Notes: generated by a model not told the origin, from the letters alone. A stretch of DNA of 14,923 nt from an uncultured archaeon (GCA_902385025.1 CABMDX010000346.1:1-14923), one strand, 5' to 3'; shown: positions 7,958 to 14,835, counted from the stretch's first letter. Numbers and translations are program-made.

Positions 7958-8812
7958 ATGGGCTTGAAAAAAATATTGCTATTTATGGGACTGGCATGCC
8001 TTTTGGCACAGCTTTTCTTTTCGGGTGCCGCTGCAAAAGACGGTTCTGCTACATTGAATTTGATCATACGCATGGAAGAGTCATCTCTCGCAGGCGGCAA
8101 GAACCAAGCGGAAAAACAGAACCAGGAGATGAATTCTACCATTAATCTCCTCAATGCAGTGGATTCAAAGAACCTGGATGTCACTATTTCAGTTACAGGA
8201 GATATGGCCTATAAGCTGTATCCACTCTATGTCACAATGCTCGGTTCAAAAAAGAACCACGAGCTGATCATGAGTGGTATGAAAAGCGGAGAAGAGCTGG
8301 CATCCTTCGAGGACCAGGATTCCAGGATGAGAAAGACCAAGAGATACGTTGAGGACGACTACATCTGTGGAGGGACGCAGATCAAGGTGGCAGGCTACCT
8401 CCCGGCTGAAAACTCCTTTAATGATAGCACCTATAAGATCATAGATGACCTGGGGTTATCTTACATGGTGGATGACTCTGGCCTTGCCCAGAGCCAGGAC
8501 AAAGCCTGGCCCTATCTCATGGATGGGCACTCGTTCTATGTGGTCCCTGCAAGCGCAGGCCCGAATTTCAGGATGTGGGATGTGTTGGCCAATAGCGCGG
8601 GCTTAAACGGCACGGATTGGTACGATCTTCTCGTCAGCACGTTTGATGAAAGCTCGGCCAAAGGCGATCCAATGGTCGCGGTTTTCACCAACACGGTCTC
8701 CGGATCTGGCGAATACCTGGATGCGTATAAGAAGTTCGTGGAATATGCAGTATCCAAGGGTGCCAGCTTCGTCACCACCGGGCAATTGGTAGATACTGCA
8801 AAAAGTAAATAA
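7958..8812 (+). CDS. Secreted NodB-fold (polysaccharide deacetylase-like) protein lacking catalytic motifs
   Basis: The protein has 284 residues. The ATG at 7958 is chosen because AGGTGG lies seven bases upstream; the TTG at 7952 is too close to that site. A signal peptide spans residues 1-26 (LKKILLFMGLACLLAQLFFSGAAA). Residues 74-135 follow the NodB pattern: a strand DVTISVTGDMA, an E-I-x-x-H-like segment (NHELIMSGMKSGEELAS), then a helix of the type that ends in KKTK (RMRKTKRYV). Residues 144-173 resemble motif 3 and the following helix (VAGYLPAENSFNDSTYKIID, then LGLSYMVDD). The catalytic TFDDG motif is absent, the His-x3-His metal motif has at most one His (H101), and the Arg of RxP is replaced (YLP). 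I infer a non-enzymatic, possibly glycan-binding, extracellular protein. It stands alone on the plus strand opposite the surface-protein cluster. Confidence 0.65.
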   Translation: MGLKKILLFMGLACLLAQLFFSGAAAKDGSATLNLIIRMEESSLAGGKNQAEKQNQEMNSTINLLNAVDSKNLDVTISVTGDMAYKLYPLYVTMLGSKKNHELIMSGMKSGEELASFEDQDSRMRKTKRYVEDDYICGGTQIKVAGYLPAENSFNDSTYKIIDDLGLSYMVDDSGLAQSQDKAWPYLMDGHSFYVVPASAGPNFRMWDVLANSAGLNGTDWYDLLVSTFDESSAKGDPMVAVFTNTVSGSGEYLDAYKKFVEYAVSKGASFVTTGQLVDTAKSK

Positions 8813-8820
8813 AACAGTAA

Positions 8821-8858
8821 TCGGCAAAATCGCCGAAAACGAAAAATATCATTTTTTT
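8821..8858 (+). terminator. Hairpin and T-run between convergent genes
   Basis: TCGGC, loop AAAATC, GCCGA forms a perfect five-pair stem eight bases after the plus-strand stop. It is followed by ATTTTTTTA at 8851-8859. The minus strand also offers T-rich runs just beyond the end of the gene at 8857, so the element may act in both directions. Confidence 0.45.
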
Positions 8859-9282
8859 ATAGATTTATTTTTATTCCAAAGAGCTTTTCAAATTTTTCGA
8901 ATTTTGCCCGGGCCCTGTAGAGGTTTTGTCTGGTGTAAGGCTGGCCCTGCTGGTAGGCATGCATATCTCTGACCTCGGCCGGCGTGAAGACGACATCAAG
9001 CTTTTCGCGTGGAATTGAACTGATGCTCTCCCTATCCTCACCGACCTCAATATCCAGATCGCCCAGCCAGTTCCAGTCGATATCGTAGTGCATCAGGGCT
9101 AAATGATTATTCTTGCAGCATGCATAGACCAGCCATCCGGATGGCACGCTATAATATGCCAAGCTCTCCAGGTCATTGTCACAACCGCTGCATAAACCCA
9201 CTGCATTTCTCTGGCGGGAGACCGGCTCCAGCCGCTTCCCTTCAAAATGCAGTATGCAGCCCTTCTCCACCAGCATATTCAT
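8857..9282 (-). CDS. Small Cys/His-rich protein of unknown function, last gene of the dap operon
   Basis: The protein has 141 residues. Its ATG follows directly on the stop codon of dapB (TAAATG) with no ribosome binding site of its own, so it is probably translated by coupling; a second ATG two codons later is equally possible. Cys31-SG-Cys34 and Cys55-Cys56-x3-His60 could form a small zinc site. Between them is a hydrophobic beta-like stretch (LAYYSVPSGWLVYACC). The C-terminal third (EKLDVVFTPAEVRDMHAYQQ, then RQNLYRARAKFEKFEKLFG) is basic and predicted helical, a possible nucleic-acid or partner-binding segment. I do not recognise the family. Its position suggests a role linked to lysine synthesis or ribosome supply, but the sequence does not show which. 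Confidence 0.75.
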   Translation of the reverse strand: MNMLVEKGCILHFEGKRLEPVSRQRNAVGLCSGCDNDLESLAYYSVPSGWLVYACCKNNHLALMHYDIDWNWLGDLDIEVGEDRESISSIPREKLDVVFTPAEVRDMHAYQQGQPYTRQNLYRARAKFEKFEKLFGIKINL

Positions 9283-10053
9283 TTATTTTGATTCCAGCAC
9301 ATCCGCCATGCTATAGATTCCAGGACTCCTGCCCTTCACCCACTGTGCCGCCCGCACTGCACCGCTTGCGAAGGCGGTCCGGCTATGGGCCTGGTGCTTG
9401 ATCTCCAGACGCTCTCCGGTCCCTGCCAGGAGCACTATATGATCTCCCACGATATCTCCGCCTCGCACGGCATGCACTCCGATCTCTTTGCCGCGCGGAG
9501 CGAGCCCCTCCCTGCCAAACACTACATCCTTCTCTCCCAGGGCCTTCTTTATCACCTCTACGGTGGCCAGGGCCGTGCCGCTGGGGGCATCTTTCTTCTG
9601 GTTATGATGGGCCTCAATGATCTCGATATCGTAGTCCTTCAAGCTTGCAGCTTCCTGCACTACCAGCTTCCAGAATACGTTTATCCCCATGCTGAAATTG
9701 GGCGAAATCACTGCTGCTACATGGCCCTCTATGGCCGATCTCATGCGGGTTTGCTGATCGGCAGAAAAGCCCGTGGTTCCTACCACCAGATCAATTCCCA
9801 GAGCCGCGGCCAGGCATACATTCTCTACAGCGGCCTTGGCAATGGTGAAGTCTATAAGCACATCGGGTTTGATCTCCTTAAGAGTATCCCCAAGAAGCCT
9901 TGCGTCCGTAACTGGGATGCCTCCCAGAAGAGGCTTTCCCGCACCAGTCACGTCGAAGCCTGCCACGAGCTGAACGTCTTTTGCTCTGGCAGCTTCCTGG
10001 ATGATCAGAGTGCCCATGCGTCCCAGGGCACCAGTTACTGCGATGCGGGTCAT
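9283..10053 (-). CDS. dapB: 4-hydroxy-tetrahydrodipicolinate reductase
   Basis: DapB reduces the product of DapA with NAD(P)H to tetrahydrodipicolinate in the diaminopimelate/lysine pathway, in the cytoplasm. Its 256 residues are close to the usual family length. The N-terminal Rossmann motif VTGALGRMG (residues 6-14) binds the nucleotide, followed by DFT (68-70) and VGTTGF (91-96). The signature EAHHNQKKDAPSGTAL (147-162) contains the His149-His150 pair and Lys153, equivalent to the E. coli catalytic His159 and Lys163. The C-terminal dimerisation part (VHAVRGGDIVGDH, HQAHSRTAFASGAVRAA) is complete. The ATG overlaps the dapA stop by four bases (ATGA), a typical coupled arrangement. Confidence 0.96.
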   Translation of the reverse strand: MTRIAVTGALGRMGTLIIQEAARAKDVQLVAGFDVTGAGKPLLGGIPVTDARLLGDTLKEIKPDVLIDFTIAKAAVENVCLAAALGIDLVVGTTGFSADQQTRMRSAIEGHVAAVISPNFSMGINVFWKLVVQEAASLKDYDIEIIEAHHNQKKDAPSGTALATVEVIKKALGEKDVVFGREGLAPRGKEIGVHAVRGGDIVGDHIVLLAGTGERLEIKHQAHSRTAFASGAVRAAQWVKGRSPGIYSMADVLESK

Positions 10054-10925
10054 GCTCTCTCGCCCAGCCTCTCCAAAATGTTCTTCAGAATCATCTCTTT
10101 CTCGGGTGCCATAGGAGCCAGAGGCAGTCGCAGAGGGCCGGCTGCAAGGCCCAGGTATTTATGGGCGGTCTTCACGGGTATCGGATTGGTCTCCAGGAAC
10201 ATGGCCCGGGTCAGGGGCGCAAGCTCATAATGCAGAGATCTTGCGGTCTCCAGGTTTCCCTTTGCGAAGGCCTCCACCATGGCCACCGTTTTCCTGGGAG
10301 CCACATTTGCCAGTACTGAGACTACACCCTGGCCACCCAGGGACATAACGGGCAATATCAGATCATCGTCTCCTGAGAGAACGGAAAAGCCCGTCTCTCG
10401 TGTCTGCTCAATGATTTGAGAGACCTGAAGGAGGCTTCCACTTGCCTCTTTTATGGCAACGATGTTCTTTATCTGAGACAATTTTGCGACCAATTCCGGC
10501 TTAAGGTCTATTCCGGTTCTCTTGGGAACATTGTAAAGTATGATGGGGATATCGCACTTCTCGGCTATGGTCTTGAAGTGCTCGAACATGCCTCGATCGT
10601 TGGGCTTATTGTAGTAAGGCGTGATCAGTAGGGCAGCATCAGCACCTGCATTTGCAGCGTGGCGTGTCAGCTCTATGGCCTCACGGGTATTATTTGAGCC
10701 AGTACCTGCAATGACCGGCACCTTGGAGCAATCCACGGCAATCTCCACAACCTTTTTATGCTCCTCGAAGGTGAGCGTGGCCGACTCGCCCGTAGTTCCG
10801 CAGGGAACGATGCCTGCAATGCCGGTTTTATTCAGGTACTCAATGTTCTTTCTCAGTCCCTCCTCATCCAGGCTGGTATCTTCTTTGAATGGCGTGATTA
10901 TAGCAGGAAACACGCCCCTAAACAT
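10050..10925 (-). CDS. dapA: 4-hydroxy-tetrahydrodipicolinate synthase
   Basis: DapA condenses pyruvate with aspartate semialdehyde, the first committed step of diaminopimelate/lysine synthesis. The protein has 291 residues. Thr44-Thr45 sit in CGTTGES, the Tyr pair in TPYYNKP at 104-105, the catalytic Tyr131 in YNVP, the substrate-binding Arg136 in KRTG, and the Schiff-base Lys159 in AIKEASG. All canonical active-site residues are thus present in a full TIM barrel. The ATG at 10925 is preferred over the TTG just before it because the family begins MFRG-like and GAGGT lies a few bases upstream. The start overlaps the end of the S17e gene by eight bases, so the two genes are translationally linked. 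Confidence 0.96.
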   Translation of the reverse strand: MFRGVFPAIITPFKEDTSLDEEGLRKNIEYLNKTGIAGIVPCGTTGESATLTFEEHKKVVEIAVDCSKVPVIAGTGSNNTREAIELTRHAANAGADAALLITPYYNKPNDRGMFEHFKTIAEKCDIPIILYNVPKRTGIDLKPELVAKLSQIKNIVAIKEASGSLLQVSQIIEQTRETGFSVLSGDDDLILPVMSLGGQGVVSVLANVAPRKTVAMVEAFAKGNLETARSLHYELAPLTRAMFLETNPIPVKTAHKYLGLAAGPLRLPLAPMAPEKEMILKNILERLGERA

Positions 10926-11136
10926 CAACCTCGACCTCTCCCCGACGAGTGCTTCTCTGCCTCATCACATTGGATATGTAGCCAGCCACGCGGTTGCGAA
11001 TTGTCTTATTCTTGATGTCCGTGTACTCAGATACCTTTAGCTTATTTTGTTCAAAATCAGGGCTAAATGAGCTCTCGTAGGTCCTAAGCAGATCCATTGC
11101 GAAATTCTTGATATAACTAGGTTTTACGCTTCCCAT
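10918..11136 (-). CDS. rps17e: Small-subunit ribosomal protein eS17 (S17e)
   Basis: This is a 72-residue protein of the archaeal/eukaryal 30S/40S subunit with no bacterial counterpart. It shows the typical family pattern: MGSVKPSYIKNFAMDLLRTY, then FSPDFEQNKLKV and the highly conserved IRNRVAGYIS. The ATG at 11136 is chosen because it gives the usual family length and has GGAG eight bases upstream; a longer frame from 11235 would add unrelated sequence over the promoter. The last codons overlap dapA. It heads the transcript S17e-dapA-dapB-small Cys/His protein. Confidence 0.95.
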   Translation of the reverse strand: MGSVKPSYIKNFAMDLLRTYESSFSPDFEQNKLKVSEYTDIKNKTIRNRVAGYISNVMRQRSTRRGEVEVDV

Positions 11137-11183
11137 AATCAACACTCCAGATAGGGCAATCCTTTGTGCTTGCTTGCGCCACC

Positions 11184-11192
11184 AATTTATAA
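11184..11192 (-). promoter_or_regulatory. TATA box of the S17e-dapA-dapB operon
   Basis: On the minus strand GAAGTTATAAATTGG is a strong TATA-like element 48-56 bases before the S17e ATG. It predicts transcription start near 11163 and a leader of about 27 nt that includes the GGAG ribosome binding site. Confidence 0.5.
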
Positions 11193-11278
11193 CTTCCCGT
11201 CCCGATGGGAGTTCGACTTCTACGCTGCCCGGCATTCTTGGGACATAAAATGAATACTTTGGTTTTCTCGAATTGTGC

Positions 11279-12109
11279 TCAATGACTGGTCAGCCGTCTT
11301 TGCTTATCGCATAATGCCCTCAGCCGCTTTGCCTCTTCTCTCAAGAGAGATGTCTGGTTGACCGGACCGACTCCATGTCCGACATTCATGCTCCCGCGAA
11401 GGGCCTCCCTTGCAAAGTCCTTGGCCTTCTTTGCCGAATCTTTCAATGAATTGCCAAGTGCCAGGTATGAGGTCAATGCTGCCGAAAAGGTGCATCCTAC
11501 ACCATGGTTTCCTCCGGCCACCCGATCCCCGGGCAGATAACTGACATCTTCCCCTTCCATCAGTAGATCGGTGCAATCCAGGTGTCCGCCTTTGATGATG
11601 ACCGCACCAGGCCCCATCTCCATGATTTTATAAGCCGCCTGCTTCATGCCAGCGATATCGCGAACAGGAATTTCGGTCAAAGCCTCGGCCTCGAAGATAT
11701 TGGGAGTCACAACTCTGGCCAGGGGCATCAGTTGCTCTTTTACGGCCTGCACCGCATCGGGTCTGAGCAGCCTGCCGCCTGCCTCAGCCTCGATAACCGG
11801 GTCCAGGACGAGCGGAATCCCGGTCTCTTGAAGATGCCGGGAAACCACTGCCACAATATCGGCTGAGTGTAGCATGCCTGTCTTGGCGGTGGCTATGGAA
11901 AAATCGTCTGTTATCGATCTGAGCTGGGCATAGACGACTTCTGGCCCCAGGCCAAAGACCCTCTGAACCCCGAGGGTATTTTGGGCTGTTATGGCCGTGA
12001 TGGCAGAGGTGCCATGCAGCCCCAGAGCCGAAAAGGTCTTGATATCGGCCTGAATTCCGGCTCCTCCTCCGGAGTCGGAGCCTCCGATGGTGAGAACGAC
12101 CCCTGCCAT
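11279..12109 (-). CDS. thiD: Hydroxymethylpyrimidine / phosphomethylpyrimidine kinase
   Basis: ThiD phosphorylates HMP and then HMP-phosphate to supply the pyrimidine half of thiamin. The protein has 276 residues and belongs to the ribokinase-like fold. The N-terminal substrate motif TIGGSDSGGGAGIQADIKTF, the AKTGML segment, DPVIEAEAG, TPNIFEAEAL and KGGHL are all present. The anion-hole and catalytic motif reads GVGCTFSAAL with the conserved Cys. The ATG at 12109 has AGGA eight bases upstream and is preferred over a TTG two codons earlier. Many methanogens carry ThiD fused to a C-terminal ThiN domain; here the protein stops shortly after the kinase with a basic tail (KRLRALCDKQRRLTSH). It lies 23 bases after the TPR-like gene and is probably co-transcribed with it. 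Confidence 0.93.
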   Translation of the reverse strand: MAGVVLTIGGSDSGGGAGIQADIKTFSALGLHGTSAITAITAQNTLGVQRVFGLGPEVVYAQLRSITDDFSIATAKTGMLHSADIVAVVSRHLQETGIPLVLDPVIEAEAGGRLLRPDAVQAVKEQLMPLARVVTPNIFEAEALTEIPVRDIAGMKQAAYKIMEMGPGAVIIKGGHLDCTDLLMEGEDVSYLPGDRVAGGNHGVGCTFSAALTSYLALGNSLKDSAKKAKDFAREALRGSMNVGHGVGPVNQTSLLREEAKRLRALCDKQRRLTSH

Positions 12110-12132
12110 GCTCAAATCCTGCGACTGGACTA

Positions 12133-12684
12133 TTAGGAGAGCCTCTTCTCCGCGGCTGCTGCCAGCTCTAGAGGAAGCTTGTACTTCTGGGCAACCTTCA
12201 GGGCTTTGCGATAGAGCCCTGCCTGCATATGCTGCTCATAGGCCTTCGTGGCCGCATCATCGAGCATCTTCACAGGAAGTGCAAAATTGACTGCTATCTC
12301 CGCCGCGTTCTTATAGAGGCCGAAGCTCATGCTCTTATGGTAGGCCTGAAGTGCCGCTTCCCTGACCAAATCCTCGGGCAGGCCGAGCTCCTTGGCGTAG
12401 TCTGCAGCCGCCAGATATTGCCCGCTATCGATTTTTCTGTTGAAGGATCTCTCTGCCGCCTCCAGGCGAAGGTCTAGTGGAAGGTCATACTGCTTGGCCA
12501 GTTCAGCGGCCAGGGAATAGTCCCCCTTTTTCATAACGGAATCGTATGCTGTGCGGACGGCACCTTGAATCATATCATTGGAAAGGCCGAATTCGGCCTT
12601 TATCTTGGCTGCTTCTTTATAGGCCCCCAGATTCATTTTTATGGTGAACTGCCGCACACCTTCCATCAATTTGCTTTCAGGCAT
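12133..12684 (-). CDS. TPR-like protein built of five 34-residue helical repeats
   Basis: The protein has 183 residues. Its ATG is preceded by a strong GGAGG site five bases upstream. After an 18-residue lead it consists of four exact 34-residue units plus a partial fifth. Each carries G-x-Y-x3-A about ten residues from an A-K-x-[YF]-x-L-P-x-[DE] segment, then a second helix with A-A-x2-A-[YF] (for example SGQYLAAADYAKELGLPEDL). Period and pattern match TPR repeats, with G-D/x-Y and the closing Pro in register. There is no signal peptide, so it is a cytoplasmic scaffold or protein-binding module. I do not recognise a named family. A weak TATA-like CTATATC at about 12752-12758 may give it its own promoter. 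thiD follows 23 bases downstream. Confidence 0.82.
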   Translation of the reverse strand: MPESKLMEGVRQFTIKMNLGAYKEAAKIKAEFGLSNDMIQGAVRTAYDSVMKKGDYSLAAELAKQYDLPLDLRLEAAERSFNRKIDSGQYLAAADYAKELGLPEDLVREAALQAYHKSMSFGLYKNAAEIAVNFALPVKMLDDAATKAYEQHMQAGLYRKALKVAQKYKLPLELAAAAEKRLS

Positions 12685-12775
12685 AGCATCCTCCGTTTAA
12701 TACCTTTGATTAATATTATCGCTATTATGACTACTTATCGATTGGGATGTTGATATAGTTTCAATGCAGCCCATA

Positions 12776-13198
12776 TTAATCCTCGACTTTATTATCTCTG
12801 AGGTTGGTTATGAATGCATACTGAGTTGTAGTAGGGAGCTTTCTGCGCAGCTCTCTCACCTCAGGGAGGTAGATTATGATCTGCTTTTCATGCACTCGAT
12901 CTTTGCCCAGTATTTTGCTCACCATCTCCACCTCGACCTCGCCCTGCACTCTGGCAGCGCCATTGCCAAAATCAGGTGACATCTCGATGAGCAGGGGAAG
13001 CCGGAGGCGGCTCCACAGGAACCTGGGCAGGGACTGGGAGATCAGCCCAAGCTCCTGCTTATCCATGACGAAAAAAGTGTTATCCTTTCCTCTGATGCCG
13101 GGCCTTTCCATGGCCAGCAGATCCACCAGATTCAGCCGCTTGCTGGGAAGATGCTGGTTCATGCTCTGAATGGTCTTGACCAATACGTTCTTGTTCAT
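12776..13198 (-). CDS. UPF0216 (DUF61) family protein
   Basis: The protein has 140 residues from the ATG at 13198. It matches the archaeal UPF0216 pattern: MNQHLPSKRLNLVDLL, PGIRGKDNTFFVMDKQELGL, LRLPLLIEMSPDFGNGAARV and EMVSKILGK. Longer frames from 13225 (ATG) or 13294 (GTG) exist. The latter would overlap the HD gene by 44 bases and adds a segment not typical of the family, so I prefer 13198, with a weak GGCAGG upstream. The molecular function of the family is unknown; members are small, cytoplasmic and almost confined to archaea. It lies 52 bases after the HD gene and is probably co-transcribed with it. Confidence 0.8.
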   Translation of the reverse strand: MNKNVLVKTIQSMNQHLPSKRLNLVDLLAMERPGIRGKDNTFFVMDKQELGLISQSLPRFLWSRLRLPLLIEMSPDFGNGAARVQGEVEVEMVSKILGKDRVHEKQIIIYLPEVRELRRKLPTTTQYAFITNLRDNKVED

Positions 13199-13250
13199 CG
13201 CCTGCCGATCGCCTGAAAATGCCATCAATACCCAATCATCGTTTTTAATC

Positions 13251-14447
13251 TTAAAGGTAACCGTTATCGATGTCTGAAAAGGTATGCTGCACACTGCTCT
13301 TTTTCAGGTTCAGGCATCTCTCTGCCGCCTGGGTTACATTCTCCCGCAGCTCTTCCGGTGCATAAATTCCGTAGCGCCAGCTCGCCCTTTGGGCCCTCTC
13401 CAGAATGCTGACGAGGGGTGAGACCTCTCTGAGCAGCCTGACCTCTTCCCCGACCAGCGCCGGGAAGCTGCCCTCTGCAGTTGTGGGCAGCGGAGGGTTA
13501 TCCACCAGAATATAATCCGGGTCCACCCCCGCCTCTGCGGCTACTTCTTGAGCAATTATCGTTTCACTGATCTTCGGGAGCGTGGGGTCCATTCCCTCCA
13601 GGCCGATGTAGACTGCTCGCTTGAAGAGCTTGCGAGACCTGATTCTACTTGCCATCTCCGCCGGATAGCCGCGAGCATCTTCAAGCGCTGTAAAGAGCTG
13701 GATGTCATCCATGCCCTTGATGACAGCGGCGCAGGCCCCATCCTCAATCATGCGCCGAATGCCTGCGCATATCATGCTCTCAGATATGCGGCAGACATGA
13801 TGGTAGTAAACGGACGGATGCATGAGCAGCCTGGAGATAAGAAGAGATGTCGCCGCCTGCACGCCACCCGCTTCCACCACCAGCTTTCCCTGATGAAGTT
13901 TCATCTTCTGCAAGAGCCTCAGCCGATCGATCACCCCATAGGCCACTCCCGTATAGTGCGCATCTCGAATGAGATAGTCCATACGATCCACATCGATCTC
14001 CCCGCTCACGATCTGCCCCAGGCCGTATCCGTTTATCGCAGCCTGGATGTCGGCGGCCTTCAGGCCATAATCACTCAAAACATCCCTCAGCTCTCCTTTT
14101 TTCAGCAGATCTACGATGCTCTCGTGCTCCGACCTGATGTATGGCAGAAGTGCAGACTCTGAAGCGTGGGAGAGAGGGCCATGGCCCATGTCATGAAGCA
14201 AGGCCGCAGCGCATACCATAGTCCCTTCCTCCTCCTCCAGACCGAGGTGGCGAGTGAGCAAAGATGCCAGGTGATAGGTTCCCAGGCTATGCTCGAACCT
14301 GGTATGGTTGGCGCCGGGATAGACCAGATTTGCGAGACCAAGCTGCTTTATCCAGCGCAGGCGCTGCATCTGGGGAGTATTCGCCAGGCTTTCAGCCAGC
14401 CCTTCCAGCTTTACGTATCCGTGTACTGGATCTCGGATCTCAGTCAT
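13251..14447 (-). CDS. HD-domain phosphohydrolase (COG1078 / dNTPase-like)
   Basis: The protein has 398 residues, the usual size for the COG1078 group related to dGTPases and SAMHD1. The N-terminus is typical (EIRDPVHGYVKLEGL, then TPQMQRLRWIKQLGLANLVY). The metal ligands are visible as His53 in TRFEHSLGTYHLA, His85-Asp86 in LLHDMGHGPLSH, and Asp152 in GEIDVDRMDYLIRDAHYTG. It should hydrolyse phosphate esters, possibly dNTPs; the substrate cannot be told from sequence. The ATG at 14447 has no Shine-Dalgarno site, but a TATA box about 26 bases upstream points to leaderless translation. It starts a probable unit with the UPF0216 gene. Its promoter lies at the edge of a decayed transposase. Confidence 0.9.
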   Translation of the reverse strand: MTEIRDPVHGYVKLEGLAESLANTPQMQRLRWIKQLGLANLVYPGANHTRFEHSLGTYHLASLLTRHLGLEEEEGTMVCAAALLHDMGHGPLSHASESALLPYIRSEHESIVDLLKKGELRDVLSDYGLKAADIQAAINGYGLGQIVSGEIDVDRMDYLIRDAHYTGVAYGVIDRLRLLQKMKLHQGKLVVEAGGVQAATSLLISRLLMHPSVYYHHVCRISESMICAGIRRMIEDGACAAVIKGMDDIQLFTALEDARGYPAEMASRIRSRKLFKRAVYIGLEGMDPTLPKISETIIAQEVAAEAGVDPDYILVDNPPLPTTAEGSFPALVGEEVRLLREVSPLVSILERAQRASWRYGIYAPEELRENVTQAAERCLNLKKSSVQHTFSDIDNGYL

Positions 14448-14470
14448 CTACGTTTGGTTTCTCTATATTC

Positions 14471-14478
14471 ATATAACC
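14471..14478 (-). promoter_or_regulatory. TATA box of the HD-domain gene
   Basis: On the minus strand GTTAAGGTTATATGAATATAG contains a TTATATG box centred about 26 bases before the ATG at 14447. This predicts transcription from about the start codon itself. The element is part of one copy of a near-exact direct repeat (the other copy is at 14818-14835). Confidence 0.5.
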
Positions 14479-14488
14479 TTAACTCTGC
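14472..14488 (-). repeat. Direct repeat copy B next to the transposase remnant
   Basis: On the minus strand the sequence is GCAGAGTTAAGGTTATA. It matches copy A (GCGGAGTTAAGGTTTATA at 14818-14835) except for one substitution and one missing T. The copies lie in the same orientation, 346 bases apart, on either side of the transposase remnant. Confidence 0.6.
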
Positions 14489-14535
14489 TTTTTGAGGAAT
14501 AAATTGATCTCCGATTTTTCGTCTAGCTTTTCTAA

Positions 14536-14815
14536 TCAAACTCCGCAAAGTTTATTGAAGACAGGGTCAATGCTGTGCTATAATCATATACAAGATCCGT
14601 GTTCGTTTCGGATAAGGCCTTGGATAAGCCCTTATGTGCGATCTAGCTTGCCGATATACTCCTACATCTTTCTTCGTTTTTTAGGTTGCTTCTCCCGGTA
14701 TGTTGTTGAATGATAGACCTAATGATTGTTTCCTATTTTTGACTTTAATTCCGTTCTGACCTTGTTTTCTTTGCTCAGTGAGCCATTCTCTTGCCCATTC
14801 GTCCATGTATGGCAT
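14536..14815 (-). pseudogene. Decayed N-terminal remnant of an archaeal transposase (IS4/IS1634-like)
   Basis: An ATG at 14815 (or 14806) opens a frame beginning MPYMDEWAREWLTEQRKQG, then GIKVK, a typical N-terminus of this transposase type. Read straight on, it continues as unrelated sequence to TAA at 14681-14683. Switching frame at the A-run near 14740-14744 restores the match: IGNNH, stop, VYHSTTYREKQPKKRRKM, stop, EYIGKLDRT, stop, GLIQGLIRNE, and later HSIDPVFNKLCGV before another stop. The order VY-STTY, K-RRK, EYIGKL, GLI is characteristic of the first 60-90 residues of IS4/IS1634-like transposases. In-frame stops lie near 14720, 14663, 14633, 14585 and 14579. The catalytic part is absent. 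The family call rests on motif recognition alone. Confidence 0.65.
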
Positions 14816-14817
14816 AT

Positions 14818-14835
14818 TATAAACCTTAACTCCGC
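14818..14835 (-). repeat. Direct repeat copy A, promoter-like, upstream of the transposase remnant
   Basis: On the minus strand GCGGAGTTAAGGTTTATAATATG includes a TATA-like TTTATAATA immediately before the remnant's ATG at 14815. It is 17-18 bases long and nearly identical to copy B. The remaining bases 14836-14923 to the window end are A/T-rich and hold nothing I can assign. Confidence 0.55.

Noticed and set aside
9385..10230. 281-codon open frame on the plus strand across dapB and the end of dapA
   Set aside because: It lies antisense to two clearly conserved enzymes with intact active sites, and its product has no recognisable domain. It is a codon-bias shadow.
11137..11235. 33-codon N-terminal extension of S17e
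   Set aside because: It would exceed the family length and run over the TATA box. The ATG at 11136 has a GGAG site and matches the conserved N-terminus.
13548..14162. 204-codon plus-strand frame opposite the HD gene
   Set aside because: It is antisense to a conserved HD phosphohydrolase with all metal ligands, and its product shows no family features.
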